A stretch of 64,000 bases of DNA from Phlebiopsis flavidoalba (GCA_035772785.1 JAOCPU010000021.1:310001-374000); one strand, 5' to 3'. Counted from the stretch's first letter, positions 36,337 to 49,091 are shown. Notes: a model not told the origin generated them from the letters alone. Numbers and translations are program-made.

Positions 36337-39300
36337 ATATTGCGATTACCCCCAGAATCGTAGCTTTTGTGCAAGTTTCCCCTATAGGACGCTGGATCAT
36401 AACACGGTATACTCCCCGCAGTTGTCCCCTACGGTCCACGAGGCGCCTAGGCTTTCTATAGAGACGGTCCGCGAGATTATACAAGCATAAGGGTTAAATG
36501 ACTGCATCTATCGATTAACCTTCGTGTTGCTAGCTGGTGTGACCATATCAGGCATCGGCAGTGAAACTGCCAACGCAGTCACATTTGACAGGCCAAACCG
36601 AACCAATTGCGTTGCCTTTCATTTGCTTTCAACTGAAGCTTTACCGTGTGGACTCTGGACTCGCGAACAGACTTGTCTTTTCCCGCGAGGAGAACGACTG
36701 AGGTCAAGACTCAAGTGGTGGGCTAATGTGATCTGGTGGGGAGGCTGTCACATCTTCATGATTACTCCAAAGTGTTCCAGGCTAGTTTATTTCAGGCTTG
36801 TTTTGCACCACCAGCACCCACCTAATACCGCATCCTCCACGTTATTGCCGGGCCACCCGGGCCTAACATTCTATGCGGCGCGCAATGTGCCTGGCCCTAT
36901 ATGCGGAGGGGTCGCTGGCCAAGCACCGCACCGCAATCTCCACCACACTCCTGGTTCGACCGCGAGCGACTCCTTCAACTTGTAGTCACCTCGACCCCGA
37001 GGGCCTCAGTCTCTAACACAATGCCACGCGGTGTTTCGTATCGTTTACTTACTCGGAATATTGTCATCACGCTCCCCGGACACTGTCGACTTTGAAAGTG
37101 CTGTGAGCGATGAGGGGTGAGCAACCTTGCATGGGGAGATGGGGTGGACTATCACGGCCCAGTCATGCATACATCCGAGGGGAGGAAGGACAAGAGAAGC
37201 GAGCAACTTTGGTAATGGATGCCGTGCTATGAAACTTCCGAGCTACACACCTTTTGGAAATTCGTTACTTTGGTTCGTTTTCTACCCCTCATAACCCATG
37301 CATGTACCTACGGAAGTATAGGTCCCGGGGAGGAAGGCGAACCCGCTACCACAGCTGCAAGGACCTTCGAATTAGGATACTGACGAAGCGATGTCAAAAT
37401 GTCATCATCGCCACGAGCTGTTTTGACGTGAACTCCTCTTCGGACTCAAGTCATGACATTGCGGTCAACGGTCTACGACCATAACTCGCGCAGAATCGAC
37501 CTCAATACCAGATCTCATATATTTAGCTCAGCTGCTGGGGCGTTGACTTGGCTGATCAAGGACACTACTGCAGAGAAACAGAACACGATCTCCATAGAAG
37601 TCCTGTGTCGCAGTCGGATCTTCGCCGGGAAGCAACCCTTCAAAGCTCCGAAGGGAACCGAGTTCACGACTAAGCATCTACTCGTCGCAGTAGTCGCGGT
37701 AAGCCCAAGTTACTTGTCCTATACCATGCGTATGCTTTAAAATCACCAGCCAGGAAAACGGGCACCGATATCTGAATATTGGGCGAGGTTCCCGTCAGTT
37801 GACATCGCCATCTCTACGGGGAGGCACCGCCCAGCTATATTGATCTTATTCCCTTCTCAGATCAGCGCATGCTACCTTCGACTGTCATAAGTTTCTACGA
37901 ACTCCGCACCGACTACAACGCGTGGTTTCGGATTGAAGGTTACACCAAAAGACTCCTGGTCGCGGCCCCAAATCATCTGGCAGACAAAGCACCTCCCCGC
38001 TCCGTCAACGCCTTTCCGCCTTTGGAGTTAACACTTATGACTCAGAAAAACTTAGAAGACGACCCCGAACCCAATCCAACGCGCATGGAAGTCGTCTGGC
38101 ACACTGTGTGGCTATATGCTCTATTTCATTGGAGATAGGCCATGCGGATCACATTCTCGCTCAGAAAGAAGCCTATCGGTGCAAGTCGTCAAAAAGCGCC
38201 GGTGGTACCTCGCGGAGATTGGCTCTGACATCTTCGCCATCTCACGCGCGGCCTTGGTAACCCGATGCGTTTTGCAGCTCGTAGCTGAAGCAAGAGAGCC
38301 TGAGCATAGAACTAGCATTGGAGAATTGCGACCGCTCTATCGATGAAGGTATTTTTTCATTTGCTGGAAACTATGACCAGGGCTTGATGTTTTCAGTAAA
38401 TTACCGAAGTAATCCGAGAGAAAATCTCACCGACTCATCCCAGCAGTCGCTCTCAAACCCTTATCAAGCAGCTAGCAACGGCGTAGAGGTAGGCAAGAGG
38501 CACATCGCCCTTCAAAAGTCACGGGCCGTTACAGCCAGAACAAGATGAGCCCCAGATTCCACCTACGACATTTCCTACCACTTCGCCAATCCCCACTGTT
38601 GCCCCTCCGCTAGCTTTATGTCTACTAGAATACAGACCAGCATGAAAAACCGTCAGCTGCTTGCGGATCGTCTACCAACTTCTCGCTTGATGCATATTAT
38701 CACGTGCCCTCATCACCTGCATGCCTTCCCTCTGACCTTGCCTGACAACGCTCATCTACAAGGCTGTTGAAACCCGGCTTGTGTGCGTATCGGCGCCCTG
38801 CACTCAGTCGTCTTCGCTGGCTTCTTGTCGGGGTTGTTTGCGGATCGCGTCAATGGTTTGCAAGTCCTACGTTGTTCCACCGCGCGCACACGAGCGCACC
38901 CACCAGGGGCAAGACAATCAACATCAAGAGCCTCGCAGACAAAGACACCGAGAAATTGCCCGCTTGTTTTGAGGCAGTCTTCGTCCTCAAGCCACACCCG
39001 TCAACCCCATTGGCTGGGTGCATCGCAGGCAGAGACTTGTGGTGGCGCTGCGAGAAGGGCCCGCGAAGGTCCCCAATTACTGCCAGCCACCGCACGACTA
39101 TCCCCGATGATAGTGACAACGTTTCACGGTTTGGACTGTCTCTACGCTGCACATAGAGAAACATTACCAGAGAAGCACCAACTCACTATGAGCCAGTGGT
39201 GCCACCATGCAGTGGGCGACAGTCTAATCGAGGAATGATGTACTTCATCAGCATGTGCCGTATGACAACGGAATGCGGTGAATGATGACCTTTTATGGGG

Positions 39301-39549
39301 AAGAGGGCGTGTATTGAAAAAATAGTACCGCACTGTGTGGTCAGCCAACATATTTCTATTTTGGTGTAAGCCGCAACATGGGTTTTCAATAGACAGACAC
39401 ATGCTTGAGCTGGAATGAGCCTCAATTGTGTGATAGTTTACTACTACGTCATACTGCCAGCCCACCCAGCCCCGAAGGGCCCGGTGATACTTGTGGTGAC
39501 GAGCCGGGGGAATCGCATCGGCGTGCTGCATCGCAGCAGCGCCATCACC
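36337..39549. mobile_element. 3.2-kb insertion with probable 6-bp target duplication
   Basis: The left flank ends ...GAATCAGCAGCCAACTGACA (36331-36336 = CTGACA) and the right flank begins CTGACAAGTCACAGCAAG (39550-39555 = CTGACA). Removing the interval and one CTGACA restores a line that aligns base for base, with one gap, to unit 3 at 50998-51035, where nothing is inserted. The interior has only short frames, for example 36524-36985, 37869-38138 and 38783-39238. I see no transposase, reverse transcriptase, long terminal repeat or terminal inverted repeat. It is probably a decayed or non-autonomous element, or captured host DNA. Confidence 0.55.
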
Positions 39550-39555
39550 CTGACA

Positions 39556-41350
39556 AGTCACAGCAAGACTCACATACGACGTTCGGCGGCTAGAAGGGTG
39601 GATGAAATGATATCGGAACTTCATCGAGTCGAGGCGATGAACAGGAGCTGGCTTGACAAAAACGCGCAGTTGTGTTCAGGTAGCGTACATACACGGTGGC
39701 GCGACCAAGAGAGTTATTAGCTATTTTCCTGAGCGTGTTCTTGGTATGGCAGCGTCAGTGAGTTTAAGAAGAGAGAGAGACATGAATGAAAGAGCGCGCA
39801 CCTCGGGGCACCTGGTCTGCGATTGGCTCTGTCCTGTCAACGTTCTCTTGTATGCTGTGCACAGGGGGCCTCATTCACGCATAGGTATATGTGCATTTCC
39901 CCGAGGCTACTTTGCATTGAGTTTGAAGTCGTTGTGGATGCTATCCGGAGGAGTTACGGTGGCGGGCCAAGAACAAAGCGTCCACTCGGCGCTAAGCGAC
40001 CTGTATGCGCTTTCTCTCCGGCGACGGAACCGTCAAAACGCGGGGAAAACAAGAACCAGGTATAGATGACCCTGTCTACGCGTGTCTTAATGTTCTATTT
40101 CTCACAAATATCTTGTAGAATCGACACGAAAGACCTTACCCCCGATCGTGCACAATGAATGCCGAAAGGGAAACGGATGATCGCCTCCCCGACGACCGGC
40201 GACCGCACGTTGTCGAGAACAGCCCCTACTCGGGATTGCAATAACCTGGAGCGCGTAGATAATGGGAAGGATTCTACACACAAGAGGATGCTTGTGGGAG
40301 TCATACAAAAACTGGGGGCAGACCAGACGGATCTCAAGGTCCCAGTACGTCACTTGATTCCTATGTCATCGTCACGATCCTTACAAGTCTTCCTCGGCGA
40401 AGACTGCGGCATGAGCACCAGCACACCCAAAGCCCGTCCCATGTTATAGCTGTGCGAGCCATTTAGATTTCAGAAGCAGGTATGGGGCTGCCTTCTCGCG
40501 TTACATTCACTTCATTCACGACGGCCATCCAAGATAACGCCTGACACTTTGAGAAAACAACTCCGCACCGAAAGACGACTGTACGCGCGTTACGGATATA
40601 CAAGCATAACCCAAAGGTCGAAGATTGCAGTGGGAATCAACAATAAGGAAAGAAGTTCCTTGGATACTTGCGGCCTTCCCTCTTCCCCCTTTCCCGCAAA
40701 CACTTACAAATGTATATCGACATCCAGAACTCTGGTCGAGGAGCGCTATGCCTGGGTGGTGGTAGTAGCCCCAGTCACTTCGATCGTTGCTGGAGAGGTT
40801 TGCTTTTGTGTTGTCAGCGGTGTTGATTCGAGACCAGAAGCAACAAGTGCATGATAGCATTGCGGTGGACTCTTTGCCGAGGCGAGGAGAAAAATTTGTT
40901 TCGCCCTCTTTAGATATTCGCGACTCTGGGTCCCGTCGTTCTCGTTGAGCGATGTGCTTCCGAGGTTTGCGCGCCCGCTACGTTCGACCCATTGCCCGGT
41001 CTCTCACGTTCAACGCCAGGAATCCTCGTCGACGGTGAAGTCATACTCGTCATCTGACGTTAGAATTCCGACCGCCTCGAAAAAAACCTTGCCAGGCCCG
41101 AGGCTGTGAATCCAGGAAACACCACATGGTGAGTAGGATGCACTCATTGGCAATCATTAGTAGAGACGAGACTGACCCTTCATCGGCAGTATAATAAACT
41201 GCGTCAGAGTCGATTTAAGTCATCATGATCCCTCCCCCGGCTTCCTGACTTTCTCTTCAATCCAGCTGTATCAAAGATGGATGGTCAAGACGTCCCTTCG
41301 GGGTATCTATTTACGCGCCCTGGTGCAGACTGCACTGCGCTCGGATCGAT
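39556..41350 (-). pseudogene. X-family gene, unit 2
   Basis: This minus-strand gene is transcribed away from the promoter it shares with DUF2235 copy 2. It aligns along its whole length with 51000-52796. Blocks in order are an N-terminal part of MWCFLDSQPRAWQ type followed by DDEYDFTVDED (about 41080-41030), a serine/arginine-rich middle, a short exon end at an apparent donor (GACTTGTAAGG, minus strand, near 40390) and a hydrophobic-basic segment (YLVLVFPAF then RFRRRRESA, about 40060-40010). Stops and frame slips interrupt it. The acidic N-terminus, single predicted helix and basic flank suggest a small membrane-anchored protein. The family is not recognised. Confidence 0.4.
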
Positions 41351-41376
41351 TTCGAGACGCGTCTCGAGACACCGGT

Positions 41377-41382
41377 CACGTG
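41377..41382. promoter_or_regulatory. CACGTG in divergent promoter, unit 2
   Basis: CCGGTCACGTGCC lies at the position equivalent to the motif in units 1, 3 and 4, between an X gene (minus) and a DUF2235 copy (plus). A TATAA at 41788-41792 continues the conserved core promoter, although the gene behind it has lost its first exons. Confidence 0.45.
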
Positions 41383-41893
41383 CCACAACACCCGTGGGAA
41401 TATCGGTGCTCCCAACCACTCCTTCTCTAAGTCTCGACCTTCAATCATCGTCTAGAATCACATCGCGCTCTCATGTGCCCCTCTCGTCGCGCCGCTCGAA
41501 ATTCAAAGATATCTGTTTCAGTGTTTGCGACCACCGATTAACTGATTTCAGTTGCTTGCAAGGAGAATCGCGCTCACAGCTGTCCCGGGGGTCCCGAGGG
41601 TGACAGATGATGCATGTAGCACGATTCTGAGCACACAGCGTGAGAACTAGCGGGACGCACCCACAAAGCTCAGGTGTCGTGGGTGTCTCTGGTGTGCTCC
41701 CCCGCACCGACGGTGCTCTCCGCGGAGATTTTCCCCAGGCTCTCCACTCCCTGCCGTCTCTCGCACGACCGCCAGCCCCCGCCCACCTATAAGACGTGTC
41801 TACGGTATCTCAGGCAGAAAATCCATCTCGGCCTCTGGTTAGTATTGCCATAATCTCGCGCAGCATTTGTCTGACGACGGACGATTCTCCCAG

Positions 41894-43622
41894 GGATACG
41901 GTTCACAGTCGTGCGGGCGTCTTCCCCACGCACACTCCGTTCATCGCATCCAGCAACGGCATCCGCCACCTGCGCCACGCACTTCGATGAGCGTCGTTGT
42001 GCGCTTCCTCCCATCCTGCATTTGCAGGTGGCCGCTCAGACTCGGATTCACCCGCCATGACCGCCCGCTCACTTCATCGCCGGTCGAAGAGAACTCCCGA
42101 GCCCACCCTCGTCGCGTCACCACGAGTCGTGCGCAGCTTGATTCTCCGACGACGGACGAGCCGTACGCCGGCGAAGGCATATTGATATGAAGATGAGAAC
42201 GATAAAACACGGCATGTCTCAACGACTCGCATAGGACATGCACGCCCCGAGGCCCACCACCGCCATGAGCATCAGAAGATGTATGAAATAGCACTCAACT
42301 TCTGCCAAGCTGAATGCGACGTCGAAGATGTTTGGTTCTTTAGCCGTCGACCGCGGTTTAGTACTCACTCTTCCCACACACGCATACACCCGCATGTACT
42401 CACTCAAAATTCTCACAGGACGTCGTGCGGCGCGGCTCTAGTCCCACAAATTATATCACCACGAACGGCCCCTCTCGCAACGCATCCCGCCCGGTGGGAC
42501 CTTTTATCCTGCGAATGCTTCCTCGCTGCGGCACCGGCATCCACTTCGACCAAGGCCAATGCCTCCAGCAAGTCGGCCTTCGGCATCTCGCTTTAGCGAC
42601 CAGACAGGCACCCTGTCGCGCTCCCGACTCGGCCGCCCCGCCCGAGCCAGGCGATCGAGGGACGACGAAAACAACCAGAGGAGCTCCAGAGCAGCCAACT
42701 CTGGGAGCACATCGTAAAGTTCCCGTCGCGAGACCGTTTGTCATAATGGCAAGAAAGCCTACTGGTCGCTGCAGCTACATGGTGCGGGTGGAAATTAAAC
42801 ATCTCCGAGGCCCGTCCCGAGCGGTACAAAGCCAGTCGAAGCTTAGTTGATGTACCGTGTTGAAGGAAAAGTGGGAGGCAAAACGCGCTGCGCAGCAGAG
42901 ATACAGGCCGCCAAGAACTACTTGTGCTTGTTAATAATGTGAATCACACACGGTGTCAGCGCACCCGCACGCGTTAGACATCTCTCAGACGATTTGCACG
43001 CGATCCTGGGTATGGCCGGCCTTTGAGGAGAAGCAGTATGCGCGCTCGCCGCAGGTGTTTGATGCGAGTGCGTTGAGTGCATTCTCTTTTATCCATACAG
43101 AGCTTGGGGCTTATGATATGCAATAAGGGTAGACGCGGTATTGCGGCTACCCATGGGGTGGATGCCTAGCGGCCAAGAAGGAGCACGCGTCAACACAAGG
43201 AGAAGGGCGGCCCGGGCGTTGGATTGTATGTCTCCTTTCCTTCCTCTTTTCCTCGTATATCGATTTTTATTACACTTCATATTTTAGCGAAGGATGAAAT
43301 TGAGGTCAAGGCCACGATAATGTACCCCCGCGAAATGCGCACCAAAGGCCTCAAGTCCACCGCTCCGTCAAGACGCGCCTCGAGACCCCTCTCCTCGACC
43401 CTCTCCCACCCGCTCTCCCGCGCGCGCCCACGAGGACACGCACCAGCGCGTCACGGTTCCCCGCGTCCGTGTAGCGACGCGGAGGGCGCGCAGCGCACAC
43501 GGCGGAGGTGTATGTGCCGCAGGTGCGGCCCAAGTTCCCGGGGAAGGCATCGTCAGCCTGAGAGGCTGAGCTATGCGGAGTGGAATGTGGAGGTGCCCAA
43601 GTTTTGGGAGTGGGCGAGTTGA
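41894..43622 (+). pseudogene. DUF2235 hydrolase, copy 2, N-terminally deleted
   Basis: The 5' UTR (GGCAGAAAATCCATCTCGGC, about 41813) joins directly to the end of what is exon 4 in copy 1 (CTCTGGTTAGTATT). The start codon and exons 1-4, including the LCFDGT and GFSRG motifs, are thus missing: about 0.87 kb. Exon 5 begins at 41894 and retains the NNGIRHLRHA-type region in pieces; the serine-rich insert, HHRHEHQKMYE-like remnants and the QCLQQVGL region follow. The C-terminus keeps VEVPKFWEW and a stop at 43622. Many indels break the frame. The catalytic serine is absent, so it cannot encode an active hydrolase. Confidence 0.65.
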
Positions 43623-44192
43623 GGGCGGGTGTTTGTGTATGTATCTACATTCTTATGCAAGTGAGGCTATCTCTCGTCGTTGGCGGATGGTGGTCGAGTG
43701 TAGCAAGCATGCAGACTTCGAAGGTGATCGATGCTGGACAGGGCTGTGTTGCGGGATAGTGTTTGCCATGCTGACTTGGGATATGAACATGATCAGATAA
43801 ACCTCACCCTATGCCTCATAGATAGCTGCCCCACTGTAAAACCTTCATCGCGAGATCATGTCGCAAACACTCGAGTACGAGTTCGTCCAGGAGTTCGCTG
43901 TGTTGCCTGCATGATCATGTGGCCGAGATAGATTTCCTTGACATTGTAATAAGTATATCTGTATATAAGTTCACCAATCGAATGCGCATCATCACTCAAC
44001 AGCATGAGACTGTTCAAGTGACCGTATCGGTTTGTGCCCGACATCATAATGCGACGTCTTCAGAGCACAGCATTCAAGACTGCTACCGTGCTTTATAATT
44101 ATGATTTTTTATTGCGCGACAGACAGGTGCGTCCAAAAAAGGTTAGTAAACACAATAGTATCTCAGGATCTACCAGCAACTCTGTCTAACTA

Positions 44193-44563
44193 GCGGATGT
44201 GGGCCAATACTGGCTCGACCGATTTTATGAATGATTTTGTGTGATCAATGATAAGTATTTGTAGTATTTCTTAAATGGTGCTCACCGTGGTGTTTCTATC
44301 GGGCGCGCTCCTCGCCGAGCTGCGCTCGGCTCGTCGCGCGCTGGTACGTGAACAGAACACGCCAGTTTGCCAGTTCGCCTAAAATAATCAAATTGCGGTA
44401 TGGTTTAATAGTTTATGTAAAATAGAGTATGAAAAATATTGCTAATGATATCTACTATAACACTCACACACTGAGGACTCCACCGGGGCGCGCTCCTCGC
44501 CGAGCTGCGCTCGGCTCGTGCGCGCGCGCCGATACGTGAATAGCGGGTGTGGGCCAATACTGG
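44193..44563. repeat. Direct repeats with GC hairpins
   Basis: GTGGGCCAATACTGG occurs at about 44199-44213 and 44549-44563. The segment CGCGCTCCTCGCCGAGCTGC continues to GCTCGGCTCGT at both 44304-44334 and 44489-44519. Each GC segment can fold on GCCGAGC/GCTCGGC with a TGC loop. They lie about 185 bp apart inside the unit 2 interruption. Confidence 0.6.
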
Positions 44564-45499
44564 TTCAGCTAATTCATGATCAATATTCCATGATTTACCT
44601 CTGTACGTGCTCAATGACTTACATGCTTACCGGTAATTCACCAGGGTGAGCGAGCGAGGAGCCTCGGAGGAACCTCGGCGCTTGCCGACGCGCCGAGTTC
44701 CCAAGTCCGAAGCGCGCCCGGGACTCCTGTGCTCGCGCTCCCATCCTCCGCCGTCGTTCACGAGAACGGCGGCTCCTGCTGCCCTCGTCTTCGCGCGGGG
44801 GGACCTCCTCTGGAGCTTTCTGAACTACCGCCTGCCTTTACTTATTAGCTTTCTTGTCACCTTTGCTGCAGATTGCCGTTTACTGCGCGCACCAACAATC
44901 TCGCCCTCAATGGCCGTATTCCTTCAAGCGCGGCGTAATCGACAGTCGGAGAACGATTATAGGAAAGGCTGGGAAGGTGTGCACGGCACACCTCCCAGCT
45001 CCAGGTGGATACAAACGAGCACGGGGCTCGTTGGTACCAGGTGCGTCGCCGGCTCTCCCGCGCACGACACCAACTGAACTCGCGCGACTACCGCGCCCTC
45101 GCTCTGCGACGCACATGCCTTCCAAGAACGCGCGTATTCTTGGAAAAGGTAAATAATCTTTCCATCCTATGTTTTTTTGTCCGCCGCCGCGAGCCCGCGA
45201 GCTCGACAGCCTACGGCCGTGTCTATTCCATCGTGCGCAGGCCCCTCCCATGTGCAGAAGCGCACCCCGAAGACACCTGGGAGCGAAGACGGGTCATCCT
45301 CCATTTGAATACCTCCAGGCGTGTCAACGCACCGGCAACCACCGCTTGGTCGTGCATGCAGGCCACGGGTTCGCGCACAGCGCGCTCACCGACCACTTCG
45401 TGGTCGTGCATCCATGCCAGGCTCCCCTCACGCATGCCGGCCGCGCGCCATTGCTAGGACACGAGTATGCACATGGTGTGTATAAATACCCCGCGAGGA

Positions 45500-46230
45500 C
45501 AACCGCTTCGCATCAAGGACGCCCCAACGAGAACAACCAAGACGCGACGTGGACACCACACAATGATGGCGGCCACGATGCGGCGAGGATGTCCGCAATG
45601 AAACAAGGCCGACCAAGGAGTTTCGGCCAGGATGTGACGGGCACGACGAGGCCGACCACGGCTTAGCGGCCTCGACGCGACGGTCACCACCCGCATGGCT
45701 CATGACGCGCGCACAATGCAGGTGGCCATGACACCACATGGATCACACGGCACGACCGGGACGTCCGCGGCTCATTTGTCCCACAACGCGATGGCCACAA
45801 CATGACGAGGACGGCACGGCGAGAGGACTGCTGCGACAAGGCTGGACACGGCGCGACGAGGCCGACCACAACGCATTGCGGCCGACTACGACGTGCATGA
45901 ACACAATGCAACGTAGCCGGCGCGGACAGCACGGCGAGGATGCACAATGAGGACAACCACCAGCAGGGGCGGCGATGGTACAGCAAGGACAATCTCTACA
46001 GGGACAAACACGACGTGGAGAGGACCGCCACAACAAGGATGGCCATGGGGTGACAGGGCTGCACACAGCGCGACGGCGTGGCCGCCCACGACGAGGACGA
46101 CAGCCATGTGACGCGGACGGCAGCGACAAGGTCACTTGCGCCGCTGCTACGGCATAGAATTAACAACCATGAATCGATGAAGACAGCGCGGACAGCACAA
46201 AAGTGACGGCTCAACGTGGGCGCGACGAGA
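45500..46230. repeat. Low-complexity CGACGAGGAC-type tract
   Basis: About 730 bp is dominated by degenerate short words: GACGAGG, GGCCGACCAC, GGACGGCACGG, ACAAGG and CACGGCGAGGA. The purine/C composition is strongly strand-biased, with few T. Reading frames through it are long in several frames because of this bias and should not be taken as genes. Confidence 0.6.
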
Positions 46231-47340
46231 ACAAGAACTACTCCAGCGTGAGGTACATTTTGGCTGTGCAACTCCCCTTGTCAGTTTCCCCCCATGTGTA
46301 GTAGATATTTTCTCTGAATCTATTTTATACCCTAACACTCATATAATATGTGAGATGTCTGAACAGAACAAATAACAAGATGTATATACAGTTGAACAAC
46401 AGATAAACAAATAAAAAGCTCCTAGTCGCGACAGTGTACTGTCCGAAAGCGGAAGCGATCAAAAACCGTTGTGGCGCACGGGGAACGCCGAAACTCGAGA
46501 AAAATGCGAAAACATGGATGCATTGACATATCGATTAGGGTGTTAACAGGGACACAAAAATTGAATAATACATTTATGACTGAGATAAACGTTTTAGAGA
46601 TCACTAAATACCCACTAGCACGGCAGAGTATGTCCTCCGCAAGGTAAGGCGGCGGGACGAACGGGCGCTAATTCCGGAACAAAAGTTCGTCGAAGTTTGT
46701 GCGAGCTGCAGGAGTTGAAAACATCGGGCGCTTAGCGTAACGACTTGACCGGGAGGTAGTTTCAGAAGGGTCTGCATAGTTGGTAGCAATATTCAGAAGC
46801 CAGATCCATGTATGACAATGTCAGAAAATCGGACAAGTTTTGATTCAAATTTGTATTGGAAACCCTAGGGTTAAGGTTGGCAGACGCCCAAGAGACGCTA
46901 AATTTTGAATCGAACGGTAACAAAATTCACACTTTCCCACGCTTACTACGAAAATTTTGGGTTAGGAAGAGAACCCCAATACCCAAACACGCATTGGAAA
47001 CGATTTATTATTCATAAATCGTAACATCAGCGGGATCTTCATACCTCCGAGGCCGTGCAGGGTACGTTTGCGGGCTATTACCGTGGCTGATAAAAGACCC
47101 GGTGGGCCCTGTTCCGGCTGTTGAGGACGGATGCAGCTAATGCTATAGACCTGCAAGGAATCTTCTCAACTCAACCCCCAGGTTCCGTTGTTGCGATCCT
47201 GATTGTAATCATACAGATACAGATGTATGTCTGCACCTGCGCGTCTCGCATGGATTAGATACGATTATGGCTTTGCCTATAAAACCCGAGGGCCAACGTC
47301 TGGGTATGGGGGTTGTACCACTCTATGGCATTTCGGAGTC

Positions 47341-49091
47341 ATGTCTTTCCCACAAGCTGAGTTAGTGCAAGTGGCTTCGGAGCTGTACGGTCACATTATC
47401 TTTATCTGTGCGCTGTTTATTGACTGACGTTTCCTTCATAGCAATCTCCAACGTTACATCAGCCTGATGGCCAATGGTAATGAGGCTTGACACTCGTCTC
47501 TCTCAGTTGAATATTAATCATCTTTGCGTCGAAGTTATAGTTATTCACGAATATCTCTTCACACTCGACCAAGAGGTGGTCACGGTGTGGAAGCGCCACT
47601 GGACAGCATCCTCGATTTTGCTCATCTCCGTTCGATGGGTGATGATGGTTGTATGCGGCCTTGGGGCTTTGTACCGCCATTGTCTGCTGTAGTCCGGTAC
47701 GTACTAATATGCGTTGAATATGCGTATCTGATCAAGCGATGGCTACATGGTTTCTCAAAGAGGTTTGTGTCACTTCACGCAACAGTGATAGTACTCAAGA
47801 GATTAGTACGCTCCCAGCTACACTGCCGTGTTCATTCTAGGATACATCATCAACGTAATCGGACTCCTACAAGTCTCGGGTACGCTGATAGAACCTTCAT
47901 GAAAGAAATTAATGTGCTGAAGGAGTGGCAATCGATAACAGCATTTTCAGCATTGCGCGTCTTTGCGATGTGGCACACCAGCACATACCGATACATTTTC
48001 AGTGTCGCCATTTTTCTGCTCGGAGCGGTGCCTGTGATAACCAACATTGTAAGTTTGAAATGTATTTATGACTCCGTGGTCATTGATTCCGACGATACAC
48101 TCTTTCACTGCGTACAAATCACAGGTGCTTCATGCTGCGACAGTCGTGACATACACGGCCAGTCCAATTCCTTACTATGTGAGCAGTATTTATATGTCAG
48201 AGAGCACCTTCAATTTGTAAGCATTGAATCAAGTCTTGGGTAAATGCTACATCTCGGGATATGCTAAAATGTGTCTAGATGTGAGCAGAATAACTTCCAT
48301 CGGATGATATATGATACTGGATAAAATTAATAGAATATACAAGTGATCATTGTAACTCGAACCAGTGTCATCGCAGGCGATGTTCTGACCCTGATACTAA
48401 CATTAGTCAAGACTTTGCACCAATGGAGGGGAGTCAAGAAAGTTGGACATACAGCTGTCATTGACTACTTGTCTTCTTCGTGACGGTGACACATTCTATC
48501 CACTATTATAGTCCTTTGACAGATACTCATATAGGACACTGCAGGAACAATATACTTTATGTCAGTGGTATTATATCTTATCTCATGAAGCAAAATAAAC
48601 TCATCATGACCTGAAACCATCATCAGCACACTTCTTATCATTAACGTGATTCAGATAGTGGAAGAGACATCCGGCTCATTAGCAGTACTAGTCCCTAATT
48701 TTCAGTACATCTCATGACACGTGCACTCACTTGAAATGTGTTCCAAACAGCTTGACTTGGTTGCCACATTGGTGGCAACTATGGTCTGTAGACATTTTCA
48801 TATTTATCAATTCGTAATGGCTTCAGGCTCATCGCATATTTGTTCCAGCCATTAATTCTTGTCAACCGGTTCATGCTCAATTTACGTCAAATCAACAACA
48901 CAACCGGCACAAGTACCATCACAAACCCACAGCAATTATCGCAGATTCGCACGCCCAAATTTGCGCTAGGAAATATTGGCGAGTCCTTGGACTACTCCCG
49001 ACCTGTTGATGAAGACCACATTGGGAGAGCCGGTGATGGGAATCTGCCCATAGATGGCATTGACATTGCGTTTCCACAAAGAACTTTGTGA
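47341..49091 (+). CDS. DUF6533 membrane protein, unit 2 (least damaged)
   Basis: The start at 47341 gives MSFPQAELVQVASELYG. Blocks in order are the hallmark HEYLFTLDQEVVTVWKRHWT and SSILLISVRWVMMVVCGLGA in one frame (about 47550-47670), a spacer exon with YIINVIGLLQV-type residues (about 47850), FSALRVFAMWHTSTYRYIF and SVAIFLLGAVPVITNIV (about 47945-48050), DTAGTIYF-type residues near 48540, LVNRFMLNLRQIN (about 48860), and FALGNIGESLDYSRPVDED (about 48960-49015), with a stop at 49091. A donor GTAAGT follows TNIV at 48049. Of the seven copies this one shows the cleanest run of helices. Introns before the hallmark end TTCATAG (about 47442). Function unknown; integral membrane protein predicted. 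Confidence 0.65.

Larger units (their letters stand above)
44100..47060. mobile_element. 2.95-kb interruption between DUF2235 and DUF6533 of unit 2
   Basis: Units 1, 3 and 4 have about 0.88 kb between the two genes; unit 2 has 3.7 kb. Alignment by eye follows the spacer to about 44095 (GCATTCAAGACTGCTACCG) and resumes near 47085 (CCTGTTCCGGCTGTTGAGG). The inserted DNA differs in texture. It starts AT-rich, has GC hairpin repeats at 44.2-44.56 kb, a GC-rich block at 44.65-45.5 kb with frames such as 44646-45077 and 45169-45666 (+), then a CGACGAGGAC-type low-complexity block, then AT-rich DNA to 47060. No transposase or reverse transcriptase is recognised, and exact ends and target duplication could not be fixed. 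Confidence 0.5.

Noticed and set aside
36337..39549. LTR retrotransposon
   Set aside because: No direct repeats at the two ends and no gag, protease, reverse transcriptase or integrase motif in any frame.
44301..44355. Helitron 3' end (GC hairpin followed by a CTRR-like CTGG)
   Set aside because: The second copy of the hairpin lacks the CTRR, no TC start was identified and no Rep/helicase is present.
45743..46135. Proline/arginine/cysteine-rich protein on the minus strand
   Set aside because: The open frame is produced by the low-complexity, T-poor tract and has equivalents in other frames.
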